A stretch of 39,080 bases of DNA. Source: a virus. Shown here piece by piece: positions 13,283 through 22,103 of this stretch (position 1 is its first letter; the number at the start of each line of letters is the position of its first letter). Below the pieces are notes generated by a model. That model was not told the origin of the DNA and ran no database searches. It saw only the letters and a list, made by a program, of their open reading frames with translations. The position numbers were made by a program, and so were the translations under genes. Where the stretch lies: positions 1-39,080 of the IMG/VR virus record IMGVR_UViG_3300031576_000162; one strand, given 5' to 3'.

Positions 13283-15438
13283 TGAACTGGCGACAGATGC
13301 TGACGGCGCCTGGACGCGCGGCCGGCCGCGGTCTGAAGGCCCTCTCGATGACATGGTCTGGGCGGGCGACCGGCTGGTGGCCGTTCATGCTCCTGCGCAC
13401 GAAGTTCGACTACGCGAAGGAGGTCGGCGACGGCAGCCGCTCGAGCATCGTCGTCGCGGTCGTTAACTGGATGGCGCGCACGTTCCCGGAGGCGCCGGTG
13501 ATGGTGGCCGACGCGAACCCGGACGGGACGTTCGAGCGCATCCCCGAACACGAGCTGGTAGGGCTGCTCGAGCGACCGAACGGCGCCTACTCCGGCGTGC
13601 TGCTCTGGATGGCGACGATCGTCGACTGGGTGATGAGCGGCAACGCCTACTGGCTGAAGGTGCGGTCGGATTCAGGCAGCGTCGTCGAGCTGTGGTGGGC
13701 GCCCTCGTCGACCATGGAGCCGAAGTGGCCCGACGATGGGAAGACGTTCATCTCTCACTACGACTACAAGCCGGACAAGGCGCGATCGGCCGTGCGGATC
13801 GATCCGCGCGACTGCGTCCACTTCCGCTACGGGATGGACCCGGAGAACCCGCGTAAGGGCCTGTCGCAGATGCGCACGCTGCTGCGCGAGATATTCACCG
13901 ACGAAGAGGCGGCGAACATGACGGCGAGCCTGATGAGAAACATGGGAGTGCCCGGCGTCGTCATCTCGCCGGACTCCGACAAGGTGAAGGTGGCGCCCGA
14001 GGACCTGGAGAAGGGCAAGCAGGACTTCATGGAGAAGTTCGGAGGGGATCGCAAGGGCGAGCCGATGATGCTGTCGGCGCCCACGAAGGTGAGCGTGCTG
14101 TCGTTCTCGCCGGAGCAGATGCTCCTGCGCGAGCTGCGGCGGGTGCCGGAAGAGCGGGTCACGGCGGTCGTGGGCGTGGCGGCGGTCGTTGTCGGCCTGG
14201 GCGCGGGCCTCGACCGCTCGACGTTCACCAACTTCCACGAGGCGCGCGAGGCGGCCTACGAGAACAACGTCATCCCGACGCAACGGCTGATGGCTGCGGA
14301 CATCCAGATCCAGCTCCTGCCCGACTTCGACGAGAACCCGAAGCGCCGGGTGCGCTTCGACAACTCACAGGTGCGCGTCCTGCAGCCGGACATCGACAAG
14401 CTCTACACACGGGTGAACACGGCGGTGGCCGGCGGGTGGATGACCGTGGGCGCGGCGCTGAAGGAGATCGGCAAGCCGTCCGGGCCGGAGCACGACATCT
14501 ACCTCCGGCCGCTCCATATCAGCGAGGTCCCCGCCGACCGCGTCGTCAGCGACGTGCCGTCGCCGGAGGACTTCCGCCAGCGCATCGACGCGCTGAGCAT
14601 CCTGGTGCGCTCGGGGTTCGACCCAGAGGAGAGCGCGCAGCAGCTCGGGTTGCCGGCGATCCCGCACCTGGGCCTGCTGCCGGTTACCGTGCAAGCGGCC
14701 GACGGAGGCGGCACCGTCAACGGCAACGGCAAGGCCTGGAAGGCGATGGCGCTGCCCCAGCGGCTGTCGCTCGTACGCGCGCGCATCGGCGAGCGGTTCG
14801 AGCCGGAGCTGCGCATGTTCTTCGAAGACCAGTCGAAGCGCGTCCTGTCGGTGATCGGGGGAGTGACCGGACAGAAGGCCGCCTTCGCCGTCGGCCAGGT
14901 GATGCCCGCCGGGGAGGACGAGCTGCTCGCCAAGGCGCTGGCCGGCCTGTGGCTGATCGGCCTGGAGCTGGGCTGGCAAGCTGCCGCCGAGACGTTCTCG
15001 ATCGACGGGACGTTCAGCGCCGAAGGCCCCATGGCCGCCGCCGCCCTTGAAAGCGGCGCGGTGCGTGCCCGGCGCATCAACGACCGCACGCGCGAGAGCA
15101 TCGCAGAGACGCTCGCCATCGCCGAGGTGCGCGGCTACACGCTGCAGCAGGCGATCGATGGCGTTGGGGAGGACGGCTTCCGAGGCATCCGCGAGCGCGT
15201 CGAGGAGGAGTACGCCAACCGCGCGCTGACGGTGGCGCGCACGGAGGCGATGTGGTCGACGAACGCTGGGACGACCGGCGCCTATGAGGCAGCGGGCTAC
15301 CAGCGCGTGCAGATGATCGACAGCACCGACCACGAGCCGTGCGCGTCGCGCAACGGGCGCGTGGTGAGCATCGAAGCGGGGATGGCAGCGGCCGATCGCG
15401 AGCACCCGAACGGGACGCTCTCGTTCGTGCCGGCATAG
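13282..15438 (+). CDS. Portal protein fused to Mu F-like head morphogenesis domain
   Basis: 718 residues from ATG 13282 in a TGATG overlap with terL; a start five codons upstream is possible but less fitting. The first about 400 residues are HK97-type portal (LRTKFDYAKEVGDGSRSSIV, WVMSGNAYWLKVRSDSGSV, HFRYGMDPENPRKGLSQM, VTAVVGVAAVVVGLGAGLDR). The last about 200 residues, ending in VARTEAMWSTNAGTTGAYEA and STDHEPCASRNGRVVS, match the SPP1 gp7/Mu F minor head family. Usually these are two genes. The fused chain would give one Mu F domain per portal subunit. Confidence 0.88.
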   Translation: MNWRQMLTAPGRAAGRGLKALSMTWSGRATGWWPFMLLRTKFDYAKEVGDGSRSSIVVAVVNWMARTFPEAPVMVADANPDGTFERIPEHELVGLLERPNGAYSGVLLWMATIVDWVMSGNAYWLKVRSDSGSVVELWWAPSSTMEPKWPDDGKTFISHYDYKPDKARSAVRIDPRDCVHFRYGMDPENPRKGLSQMRTLLREIFTDEEAANMTASLMRNMGVPGVVISPDSDKVKVAPEDLEKGKQDFMEKFGGDRKGEPMMLSAPTKVSVLSFSPEQMLLRELRRVPEERVTAVVGVAAVVVGLGAGLDRSTFTNFHEAREAAYENNVIPTQRLMAADIQIQLLPDFDENPKRRVRFDNSQVRVLQPDIDKLYTRVNTAVAGGWMTVGAALKEIGKPSGPEHDIYLRPLHISEVPADRVVSDVPSPEDFRQRIDALSILVRSGFDPEESAQQLGLPAIPHLGLLPVTVQAADGGGTVNGNGKAWKAMALPQRLSLVRARIGERFEPELRMFFEDQSKRVLSVIGGVTGQKAAFAVGQVMPAGEDELLAKALAGLWLIGLELGWQAAAETFSIDGTFSAEGPMAAAALESGAVRARRINDRTRESIAETLAIAEVRGYTLQQAIDGVGEDGFRGIRERVEEEYANRALTVARTEAMWSTNAGTTGAYEAAGYQRVQMIDSTDHEPCASRNGRVVSIEAGMAAADREHPNGTLSFVPA

Positions 15439-15452
15439 GGAGGGGAAGCGCG

Positions 15453-16478
15453 ATGAAGCGACTGCCACTTAAGGTCATCAACGCGGACAAGGGGCTCGTG
15501 GCTGGGTACGGCCTGCCCTTCGGCGGGCCGCTGAACGGGCGGGATCTCGAGGGCGAGTTCTTCGACAAGGACACCGACTTTGCCCTCGACTGGTTCCCGA
15601 ATGAGGGCCGGCCTTCGCTCTACGACCACGGTACCGACGCGGCGATCAAGACGTCCGTCGTGGGCCGGCAGGTGAGCAAGCGCATCGATCCTGATGTAGG
15701 AATCTGGGTGGAGACGCAGCTGAACATGGCGCACCGCTACGCCGACGCGATCATGCAGCTCGCCCAGGAGGAGGCGCTCGGCTTCTCAAGCGGGTCGATC
15801 AAGCACCTGATCGTGGTCGACGACAAGACCGGGCGCATCGAGCGCTGGCCGTGGGTCGAGCAGAGCCTGACGCCGGTGCCGGCCAACCCCTACGGGTTGA
15901 TCAGCTCTGAGGCGGTCAAGCACCTGCAGGCGGTCGGTATCGAGCTGCCCGCAAAGGCGCTAGAGCTTCCCGAGGGGACATCGGTCGACGACCTGCAGGA
16001 GCGTCTGCGAGCGGCGGCAAAGGAGGAGTTCCCCGGGCTCTTCAGCGACGACTACTGCTGGATCGCCGCGACCTACGATGCGAAATTCGTCGTCTCTGGG
16101 GAGAGCGGCTACTACGAGATCGACTTCGCGGTCGACACGGACGGCTCGGTGATCCTGTCGGGGCCGCCGACGGAGGTACAGCGGAAGACGTTGTGGGAGC
16201 CGGCCGGCAAGACATACGGAGACCACGCCGAGCACCTGCTTGCCGAGGTGCAGGCGTTTCTCACCCGGACGCGGTCGCTTGCTGACCTGCGGACGGAAGA
16301 CGGCCGTGGCCTGTCGGATGGCCACATGAAGCGGCTCGCGAGTCTCCAGGGGGACCTCGACGAGCTGGTCGCGACGGCCAGCGGCCACGCGAAGGCGCTG
16401 GAGCGGGAGGCACTCCGGTTCCAAGCGCTCCTCGCGAGCCGGCACGGCGTCGCGGCAGGAGGCGGGCCGGTGGCATAG
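15453..16478 (+). CDS. Prohead protease (S78 type) with scaffold-like extension
   Basis: 341 residues from ATG 15453 behind AGGGAGGGG. Residues 1-150 form the HK97-like protease: His59 in SLYDHG, Ser112 in EALGFSSGS, and WVEQSLTPVPANPYGLI, the usual third motif. The remaining about 190 residues contain an unusual acidic beta-rich segment (DDYCWIAATYDAKFVVSGES to LSGPPTEVQR) and a helical C-terminus, probably the scaffolding part or an internal head domain. It processes the capsid delta domain. Confidence 0.87.
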   Translation: MKRLPLKVINADKGLVAGYGLPFGGPLNGRDLEGEFFDKDTDFALDWFPNEGRPSLYDHGTDAAIKTSVVGRQVSKRIDPDVGIWVETQLNMAHRYADAIMQLAQEEALGFSSGSIKHLIVVDDKTGRIERWPWVEQSLTPVPANPYGLISSEAVKHLQAVGIELPAKALELPEGTSVDDLQERLRAAAKEEFPGLFSDDYCWIAATYDAKFVVSGESGYYEIDFAVDTDGSVILSGPPTEVQRKTLWEPAGKTYGDHAEHLLAEVQAFLTRTRSLADLRTEDGRGLSDGHMKRLASLQGDLDELVATASGHAKALEREALRFQALLASRHGVAAGGGPVA

Positions 16479-16558
16479 AAGCCCCGCCGACGGGAAACGC
16501 AGACGAGGAGGGGGGTCGCTGTAGAGCGGCCCTTCGGGCATAGGAGGGGAACACTGAC

Positions 16559-17830
16559 GTGAAGACGTTGAAGGAACTCCGGGAAGAGATCAAGGCCAAG
16601 TCCGACTCGCTGGCCGCCATCTTCGCAGAGGCGGGCCCGGACTACGACATGGCGAAGGTGACGTCCATCCCGGGCGACAGCGCGGCGAAGGCGGCCGCGA
16701 TCAAGAGCCTGAACGACGAGCTCAGCGGCCTCGGCAAGGAATTGGACGAGGTAACCGAGATCGTCAACGCTGACGCCGCGGTCAAGAAGGTGCAGTCGTG
16801 GCTGAACGAGCCGGTCGACCGCCCACCACACCCGACGGGCGGGCCGCCTGGCGACGACCCCGACCGCGCACCGGTGAAGTCGCTCGGCGAGATGTTCGTC
16901 GAATCGGAGGCCTATAAGGCCTTCGACGGCCATGAGGGGCCGACCGTGGACCTGGCCGACGTCGACCTCAAGCGGCTGATCGGCGCCAAGAGCATGAAGA
17001 CGCTCTTTGCGACGACAGCCGGCTGGTCGCCCGAGAGCGTCCGCGGGCCGCGCGTCGAGCTGACGCCGGAACGCGAACTGGTGGTCGCCGACCTGCCTAG
17101 CCCGAGCGAGACGGGCCAGGCGGCGGTCAAGTACATGGAGGAGACGACGAAGACGCCGGCCGCGGCGGAGACGGCGGAGGCGGGGACCTACCCGGAGGCC
17201 GCGTTCGCCCTGACGGAGCGTTCCGTCACCGTGCGCAAGATCGCCGTGTTCATCCCGATCACGGACGAGCAGTTCGAGGACGAGCCGCGCGCCCGGGACT
17301 ACATCGACAGCCGGCTGGTGCGGGCGGTGAACGAGCGGCTGGACGGTCAGCTCGTGTCGGGCAACGGCACCCCGCCGAACATCACGGGCTACCTGAACGT
17401 CGCGGGCATCCAGACCCAGGCGAAGGCTGCCGACCCGACGTTCGACGCGATCCACAAGGGGATCACGAAGGTGCGCGCGGTCGGCTTCGCCGAGCCGGAC
17501 GCGGTGCTCATCCACCCGAACGACTGGCAGGAAATCCGGCTGACCCGGACGGCGGACGGCATCTACATCCTGGGCAACCCGGCCGACCCGGGCCCCGACC
17601 GCATCTGGGGCAAGCAGGTGATCCAGACCGTGGCCGAGACGGAAGGCACGGCGCTGGTCGGCGCCTTCCGGTCATACAGCGAGCTGGCGATGCGGCGCGG
17701 CCTCGAGCTGAAGGTGTCCGACTCCCACTCGGACTTCTTCGTGAACGGGAAGCTCGCAGTGCGGGCGGACATGCGGGCGGCGCTGGTGGTCTACCGGCCC
17801 CTGGCGTTCTGCACGATCACGGGGATTTGA
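16559..17830 (+). CDS. HK97-type major capsid protein
   Basis: 423 residues from GTG 16559 behind TAGGAGGGGA. The N-terminal about 105 residues are helical and charged (LKELREEIKAKSDSLAAIF), the delta domain removed by the protease. The mature part shows the HK97 fold marks: RKIAVFIPITDEQFEDEP, SRLVRAVNERLDGQLVSGNG, DAVLIHPNDWQEIRLTRTADG, and the closing FFVNGKLAVRADMRAALVVY. The cleavage site is probably in the Pro/Gly-rich stretch near residues 88-105. Confidence 0.93.
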   Translation: MKTLKELREEIKAKSDSLAAIFAEAGPDYDMAKVTSIPGDSAAKAAAIKSLNDELSGLGKELDEVTEIVNADAAVKKVQSWLNEPVDRPPHPTGGPPGDDPDRAPVKSLGEMFVESEAYKAFDGHEGPTVDLADVDLKRLIGAKSMKTLFATTAGWSPESVRGPRVELTPERELVVADLPSPSETGQAAVKYMEETTKTPAAAETAEAGTYPEAAFALTERSVTVRKIAVFIPITDEQFEDEPRARDYIDSRLVRAVNERLDGQLVSGNGTPPNITGYLNVAGIQTQAKAADPTFDAIHKGITKVRAVGFAEPDAVLIHPNDWQEIRLTRTADGIYILGNPADPGPDRIWGKQVIQTVAETEGTALVGAFRSYSELAMRRGLELKVSDSHSDFFVNGKLAVRADMRAALVVYRPLAFCTITGI

Positions 17831-17855
17831 TGACACAGTAACGGGTTTCTAGTTA

Positions 17856-17896
17856 CACTGGGGGCCAGGAGGTGAACCGATGTCCTGCCCCCAGTG
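17856..17896 (+). promoter_or_regulatory. Hairpin enclosing ribosome site and start codon of HNH gene
   Basis: CACTGGGGGCCAGGA (17856-17870) is complementary to TCCTGCCCCCAGTG (17883-17896) except for one bulged C. The 12-nt loop holds GGTGAACCG and the ATG at 17880, and the stem takes in the AGGA half of the Shine-Dalgarno. In a transcript this would block translation start. Confidence 0.55.
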
Positions 17897-18311
17897 TGGG
17901 AGACCCTACGGAAAACGGCAGCGATGCTACTGGTGCAAGGGAAGGAAACGCACGGGTGAAGAGCGGCTCTGCCTCAACTGCCAGGCCCCGGTCTACCGAC
18001 AGCGATACATGGCCGAGGCAGGACGGAATGAGGGCGTATTCTGCTCGAGAAGCTGCAAGGCCGCGTCGCATTCGGGTGTCGAGCGAGTCACCGGGACCCG
18101 GTACGTCACGAGAGGCGGGTATGTCGCTATCAAAACAGGGATCCGCAAGTGGCAGCTGGAGCATCGCATCGTGATGGAGCGAGTCCTGCGTCGAAAGCTC
18201 CACAAGCATGAGCACGTGCACCATCGCAACGGGAACAAGACGGACAACCGGCGCCGGAATCTGGTGCTACTTACGAACGCAGAGCACTGGGCAGTTCACC
18301 ACCAGAAGTGA
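17880..18311 (+). CDS. HNH (homing-type) endonuclease inserted between capsid and decoration genes
   Basis: 143 residues. Two cysteine clusters at the start (CPQCGRPYGKRQRCYWCKG, then CLNCQAP...CSRSC) form zinc ribbons, followed by the HNH core: LEHRIVMERVLRRKLHKHEH, VHHRNGNKTDNRRRNLVLL and NAEHWAVHH. This type of freestanding homing endonuclease often sits in structural operons of phages and is not needed for virion assembly. It has its own leader hairpin and a hairpin terminator after it, as expected of a mobile insert. Confidence 0.85.
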   Translation: MSCPQCGRPYGKRQRCYWCKGRKRTGEERLCLNCQAPVYRQRYMAEAGRNEGVFCSRSCKAASHSGVERVTGTRYVTRGGYVAIKTGIRKWQLEHRIVMERVLRRKLHKHEHVHHRNGNKTDNRRRNLVLLTNAEHWAVHHQK

Positions 18312-18334
18312 CCAAGACCATCGCGGCGAAAGCG

Positions 18335-18362
18335 CCAGGGCCCCCGATGTCGGGGGCCCTGG
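18335..18362 (+). terminator. Strong hairpin after HNH gene
   Basis: CCAGGGCCCCCGA (18335-18347) pairs perfectly over 13 bp with TCGGGGGCCCTGG (18350-18362), nominally with a 2-nt loop (about 11 bp in practice). It is followed by CCATTAAA, so the T-run is missing. It may partly terminate or may stabilise the capsid messenger. Confidence 0.55.
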
Positions 18363-18390
18363 CCATTAAACCCGGAAAGGGGGATCGAGC

Positions 18391-18852
18391 ATGACCATCA
18401 TCGAAGACGGCGGCAGCGTAATCGAAGGCCGTAGCAACATCCTGAACGCCGACGTGCAGATCACGAACGCGCAGCTCCTGGCGATCCGCGCGACGCCGAT
18501 CAACCTGGTGCCGGCGCCCGGCGCGGGCAAGGCCATCGTCGTGCTCGGCGCCCAGCTCTACTTCGACAGTGCGGGGGCGTACACCGTCGGCACGAACGAC
18601 CTGCAGTTGGAGTACGCCTCCGGCGCGGACATCGCGGCCCTGATCGAGACGGTCGGGTTCCTCGACCAGGCGACCGACCAGGCTCGCTATCACGCGCCGG
18701 CGGCAGGCACTCAGACGCCAGTCGCCAACTCCGCGGTGCGACTGATCAACAGCGGCGCCTCCGAGTTCACGGGCGGCAACGCGGCGAACACGCTCAGCGT
18801 CCGCGTGCTCTACACGATCGTGGACATGGCGCCGTTCAAGCCGAACGACTAG
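18391..18852 (+). CDS. Probable head decoration or virion structural protein
   Basis: 153 residues. Beta-rich composition (INLVPAPGAGKAIVVLGAQL, AGAYTVGTNDLQLEYASG, LSVRVLYTIVDMAPF) matches a class of phage virion proteins placed right after the capsid gene. No cysteines, few charges, consistent with an outer capsid decoration. Before the HNH insertion it would have been adjacent to the capsid gene. Exact family unknown. Confidence 0.6.
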   Translation: MTIIEDGGSVIEGRSNILNADVQITNAQLLAIRATPINLVPAPGAGKAIVVLGAQLYFDSAGAYTVGTNDLQLEYASGADIAALIETVGFLDQATDQARYHAPAAGTQTPVANSAVRLINSGASEFTGGNAANTLSVRVLYTIVDMAPFKPND

Positions 18853-18854
18853 CC

Positions 18855-18875
18855 CCCCACGTCTGAGGACGGGGG
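18855..18875 (+). terminator. Intergenic hairpin
   Basis: CCCC (18855-18858), a bulged A, then CGTC pairs with GACGGGGG around a TGAG loop. It lies between the decoration gene and the next gene with no T-run, and may be an mRNA-stability element in the head operon. Confidence 0.35.
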
Positions 18876-18895
18876 ACCGAGCGGAAGGAGAAGCG

Positions 18896-19225
18896 ATGGC
18901 TCTGGAGATCACATACCTGAACGAAGACGCGCCGACGCCGCGGCTGGTCGTGCACCAGCGCCTGTTCGTCACGGCGGACCGGCGCCGGCTGGTGCCGGAC
19001 GGACATGCGGAGGCGGCGTTCCTGTTCTGCGGCGAGGGGCAGGAGGTGCTGCAGAACGACTTCGAAGCGCTCGAGCTGGACGAGAGCTGCGGCAAGGTGG
19101 TCGCGGTCAAGCCAGAGCCGCCGGCAGCAGAGGCCTCTGGCGGAGAAGGCGCCTCGGAGGGCAACGACGAGGACAAGCCGAAGGCGAAGCGGTCGCGCAG
19201 CGCCGGGAGCAGGCGGAAGAGGTAG
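18896..19225 (+). CDS. Hypothetical protein, head region
   Basis: 109 residues, ATG 18896 behind GGAAGGAGAAGCG. N-terminal half beta-like (RLVVHQRLFVTADRRRLVP, HAEAAFLFCGEGQEVLQ); C-terminal half is a disordered acidic-then-basic tail (EASGGEGASEGNDEDKPKAK, RSRSAGSRRKR). Position between decoration and connector genes suggests a small head or head-completion component. I do not recognise a family. Confidence 0.5.
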   Translation: MALEITYLNEDAPTPRLVVHQRLFVTADRRRLVPDGHAEAAFLFCGEGQEVLQNDFEALELDESCGKVVAVKPEPPAAEASGGEGASEGNDEDKPKAKRSRSAGSRRKR

Positions 19226-19228
19226 GCG

Positions 19229-19858
19229 ATGCCGCTGACCGACCCGTTTGCCACCGCTCAGGAGTATCGAGCGCGGATCGGCTCGAAGGACGAGGGCGCC
19301 GATGGAGTGATCGACGAGCAGCTCGCGGCCGTCTCCCGCTTCCTCGAGGAGGAGGCGGATCGGACGTTCGGCCGCGATGCGGCGGTCGTGGCGCGGGTCT
19401 ACGACGGAAACGGGTCAAGGCGCATCTGGGTCGACGACATCGGCGACCTGACGGACCTGGTGGTGAAGGTCGACCTGAACGAGGACTACGACTTCGCCGA
19501 CGCGGACGAGACGCTCACCATCGCCACGCACTACTGGGCGGGCCCGGCGAATGCCGGGCTCGGCCCGGAGCCGAAGCCGTACCGCCACCTCGATGTCGTC
19601 CCGAACAACGGCCGGCTGGACTCGTGGCCGGACCGCCCGCGCTCGCTGCAGGTGACGGCGAAGTTCGGTTGGCCGGCAGTGCCGGGCATGGTAAAGGAGG
19701 CGACGATCCTGATCGTCCGCGAGCTGCGAGACCTCCAGAAGGCGGGGATGACGCTGGAGCTGCAGGCGATCGACCAGCAGACCCACCTCTCGCCGCAGGC
19801 GTTCAGCCTCGTACAGCGGATCAAGCGCGAGTACGGGAAGCAGACGCTCTTCGTGTAA
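19229..19858 (+). CDS. Head-tail connector (gp6-like)
   Basis: 209 residues. It starts LTDPFATAQEYRARIGSKDE, continues with QLAAVSRFLEEEADRTF and ends SPQAFSLVQRIKREYGKQTL. Helical N-terminus plus central beta part and the syntenic place after capsid genes fit the phage head-tail connector (adaptor) proteins that bind the portal ring. Spacing of 4 bp from the previous gene. Confidence 0.65.
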   Translation: MPLTDPFATAQEYRARIGSKDEGADGVIDEQLAAVSRFLEEEADRTFGRDAAVVARVYDGNGSRRIWVDDIGDLTDLVVKVDLNEDYDFADADETLTIATHYWAGPANAGLGPEPKPYRHLDVVPNNGRLDSWPDRPRSLQVTAKFGWPAVPGMVKEATILIVRELRDLQKAGMTLELQAIDQQTHLSPQAFSLVQRIKREYGKQTLFV

Positions 19859-19870
19859 GGAGGCGGGACG

Positions 19871-20365
19871 GTGTCGGAGATGAGGGTCGAGGTGCGCGGG
19901 CTGGAACGGCTGTTCCGGAAGATGGACGAGGCGCTGGCGCCGGTGCGCGACGTGATCGTGGAGCTGGTCCAGTTCGCCGACACGGAAGTCCGGCGCAACG
20001 CGAAGCCGCACCCCGGCGACCTCGGCAAGCTCAGCGCTGGCGCCAACATCCAGCACGAGGTGAGCCCGGCGGGGACGCCCCTGGACGACGTCCGGGGGCG
20101 GGTGTACAGCAACAGCCCGATCGTGGCCGAGGTCGACCGTGGGCGGTCGCCGGGCGGCCGGCGCCCGCCGATCAAGGCGCTGGCGCGTTGGGCGGGGCGG
20201 CACGGCATCCCGGAGGACCGCGCCTTCTACCTGGCGCGGGCGATCCAGCGCAAGGGGAGCGAGCCGGTGGAGATGTTCGAGCAGGCGAAGGTGGCGACGG
20301 AGGTCGTCGCTGAGCGCGCGACCGGCGAGGCCGCCCGGGAGATCGAGCGGCGGTGGAGGGCGTAG
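19871..20365 (+). CDS. HK97 gp10-like tail completion protein
   Basis: 164 residues from GTG 19871 behind AAGGAGG; ATG 19880 is an alternative. The pattern MRVEVRGLERLFRKMDEALA, a helical part, LGKLSAGANIQHEV, RVYSNSPIVAEVDRGRSPGG and IKALARWAGRHGIPEDRAFY is that of the HK97 gp10/head closure type family, followed by FYLARAIQRKGSEPVEMF. It should act at the head-tail joint. Confidence 0.65.
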   Translation: MSEMRVEVRGLERLFRKMDEALAPVRDVIVELVQFADTEVRRNAKPHPGDLGKLSAGANIQHEVSPAGTPLDDVRGRVYSNSPIVAEVDRGRSPGGRRPPIKALARWAGRHGIPEDRAFYLARAIQRKGSEPVEMFEQAKVATEVVAERATGEAAREIERRWRA

Positions 20366-20809
20366 ATGCCCTGGAAGGAGATCCACGCGGAGCTGGCCAA
20401 GCTCTTCGCGGAGGTCGCGATCGATGACCCGCCGGCGACGGTTGTGCGCGTCTACGAGGAGCCGCCGGCCAGCATCGAGGGCGACGAGCCCTGCGTCGTC
20501 ATCTACCCGCCGGAGGCGACGGTCACGCTGGCATTCGGCCAGCGCATGGTGGAATACAAAGTGACCTGCCTGCTGCTCCTGCGCGACGAGGACCCCGAGG
20601 TGGCGGCGAGGATGATCAGCGGCTTCGTGCAGGCGGTGATCGATCGCTTCGAGACGGACAAGGCTGTAACGATGGGCGGCGTCGCGAACGCCTGGCTGAT
20701 CGACGCGAAACCGGACCGGCCGCACGGCGATGTGCGCTACGCAGGGACGTCGTACGTGGGATTCGACTACACCCTCGTCATCGGCGATTTGCAGCCACTA
20801 GCAGAGTAA
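20366..20809 (+). CDS. Probable tail terminator protein
   Basis: 147 residues, beginning directly after the previous stop. Alternating beta and helical segments (PCVVIYPPEATVTLAFGQRM, YKVTCLLLLRDEDPEVAARM, SYVGFDYTLVIGDLQPLAE) resemble tail terminators in siphovirus gene order, which cap the tail tube. The product call rests mostly on position between the gp10-like and tail-tube genes. Confidence 0.5.
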   Translation: MPWKEIHAELAKLFAEVAIDDPPATVVRVYEEPPASIEGDEPCVVIYPPEATVTLAFGQRMVEYKVTCLLLLRDEDPEVAARMISGFVQAVIDRFETDKAVTMGGVANAWLIDAKPDRPHGDVRYAGTSYVGFDYTLVIGDLQPLAE

Positions 20810-20823
20810 AGGAGGCTCGGAGC

Positions 20824-21078
20824 ATGAGGAAATACGTCGGAAGCGGCGACTACGTGTCGAACGTGCCGGCCCGTGACCTCACGGAGGAGGAGTGGGCGGA
20901 GCACGTCGCGGCCGAGCGCATCGTCGAGACGGTGGAGATCACCGACGACGAGGGGAAGGTGAAGCGCGTGCCGGGGCCCGCGATGGCGCTCTGGCAGAAG
21001 GCGCCGGACCCGCCCACCGAGGGCGAGCCGGACGATGCTCCGGCCAGGTCTGGCCGGAGGAGGGGGGGTGACAGCTAA
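20824..21078 (+). CDS. Small hypothetical protein
   Basis: 84 residues, ATG 20824 behind AAAGGAGG. Begins MRKYVGSGDYVSNVPARDLT then EEEWAEHVAAERIVE and a Pro/acidic and Arg-rich tail. A short, conserved-looking N-terminus (VGSGDYVSNVPARDLTEEE) is a common motif of small phage proteins next to tail-tube genes. Function unknown. The stop overlaps the tail-tube ATG (TAATG). Confidence 0.5.
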   Translation: MRKYVGSGDYVSNVPARDLTEEEWAEHVAAERIVETVEITDDEGKVKRVPGPAMALWQKAPDPPTEGEPDDAPARSGRRRGGDS

Positions 21079-22103
21079 TGCCCAAGGGCACGATCTACAA
21101 GATGCGGAAGTGCGAGCTCGGGCGGGAGGCGACGAAGGGGACGGCGGTCGCCGGGTCGCAGCAGATGGCCGCGATCCTCGAGCTGGAGCCGGACGAGGTC
21201 ATCTCGCGGGACGACGAGACGCCGCTCGGCGTGCTCGTGAAGAACGCGGGGCCCCGCGCGATCGTGAAGAAGAGCACGAACGTTACGCTCCGCGCTCCGC
21301 GGGCGATGTACGAGCAGCTCGACTGGTTCCTCGGGCTGTGCCTGGACAGGCCGACGACGGCCGGCGCCTCGCCGTTCACCCACACGTTCGACCCCGGCGT
21401 GGCGCTGATCGCCGACCCGCACTCGGCGACGGTGCGCGGGCGCTGGACGGATGGCGTGACGGCCCGGGACCTGCGGGTCGCCTACTTCACGGGCCAGCGC
21501 CTGCGGCTGCGAGGCGAGGAGAGCGGCCTGCTCCAGGCGGAGCTGGTCGGCTTCGGTCGGGCGATGGTGGCCGAGGCGATCTCCGCCGCCGCCATCCCGG
21601 CGACGCTGACGCCCATGAAGATTGCCGAGGCAAAGGTGTTCTTCAACGACACGTTGGCGCTCGCCGACCTGGACGCGCCGGCCGCCGGCGTCGTGCCGCT
21701 GCAAATGAAGAGCTTCGACCTGGAAGTGAATATGGGCCACTTCCCGGAGTGGAACATGGAGGGCTCGCTGGACTTCGGCGAGGCGAAGGAGGGGGAGAAG
21801 GATTTCTCGCTCGGGATGCAGCTCCGCCACGACGCGACCGCCGCGGCGGAGAACGCGGCCGCCGAGGACGCGCACGCGCAGGCGATGGACCTGCGCTTCG
21901 TGACGATCTCCTTCACCGGCCCGGGCAACCTGAAGTTCCGCATCGTCGTCGCGGGCACGCACGAGAAGGCCCGCGTCGGCCCGCCGCGGGCGCAGGCGGA
22001 CGGGCTGGACCTGGTCGACTACAGCATCGTCCCGCACCACGACACGACGGGGCAGAAGATGGTCAAGGCGGTCATCACCAACGACGACTCGATCTCGATG
22101 TAG
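21078..22103 (+). CDS. Tail tube protein
   Basis: 341 residues. Starts MPKGTIYKMRKCELGREATKG, a typical tail-tube opening, with SFDLEVNMGHFPEWNMEGSL, FVTISFTGPGNLKFRIVVAG and DLVDYSIVPHHDTTGQKM later. Beta-rich and located before the chaperone and tape-measure genes, as major tail proteins are in siphoviruses. Confidence 0.75.
   Translation: MPKGTIYKMRKCELGREATKGTAVAGSQQMAAILELEPDEVISRDDETPLGVLVKNAGPRAIVKKSTNVTLRAPRAMYEQLDWFLGLCLDRPTTAGASPFTHTFDPGVALIADPHSATVRGRWTDGVTARDLRVAYFTGQRLRLRGEESGLLQAELVGFGRAMVAEAISAAAIPATLTPMKIAEAKVFFNDTLALADLDAPAAGVVPLQMKSFDLEVNMGHFPEWNMEGSLDFGEAKEGEKDFSLGMQLRHDATAAAENAAAEDAHAQAMDLRFVTISFTGPGNLKFRIVVAGTHEKARVGPPRAQADGLDLVDYSIVPHHDTTGQKMVKAVITNDDSISM

Noticed and set aside
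17827-17856. Promoter before the inserted HNH gene (TTGATG ... TAGTTA)
   Set aside because: The -10 matches the consensus at only two positions.
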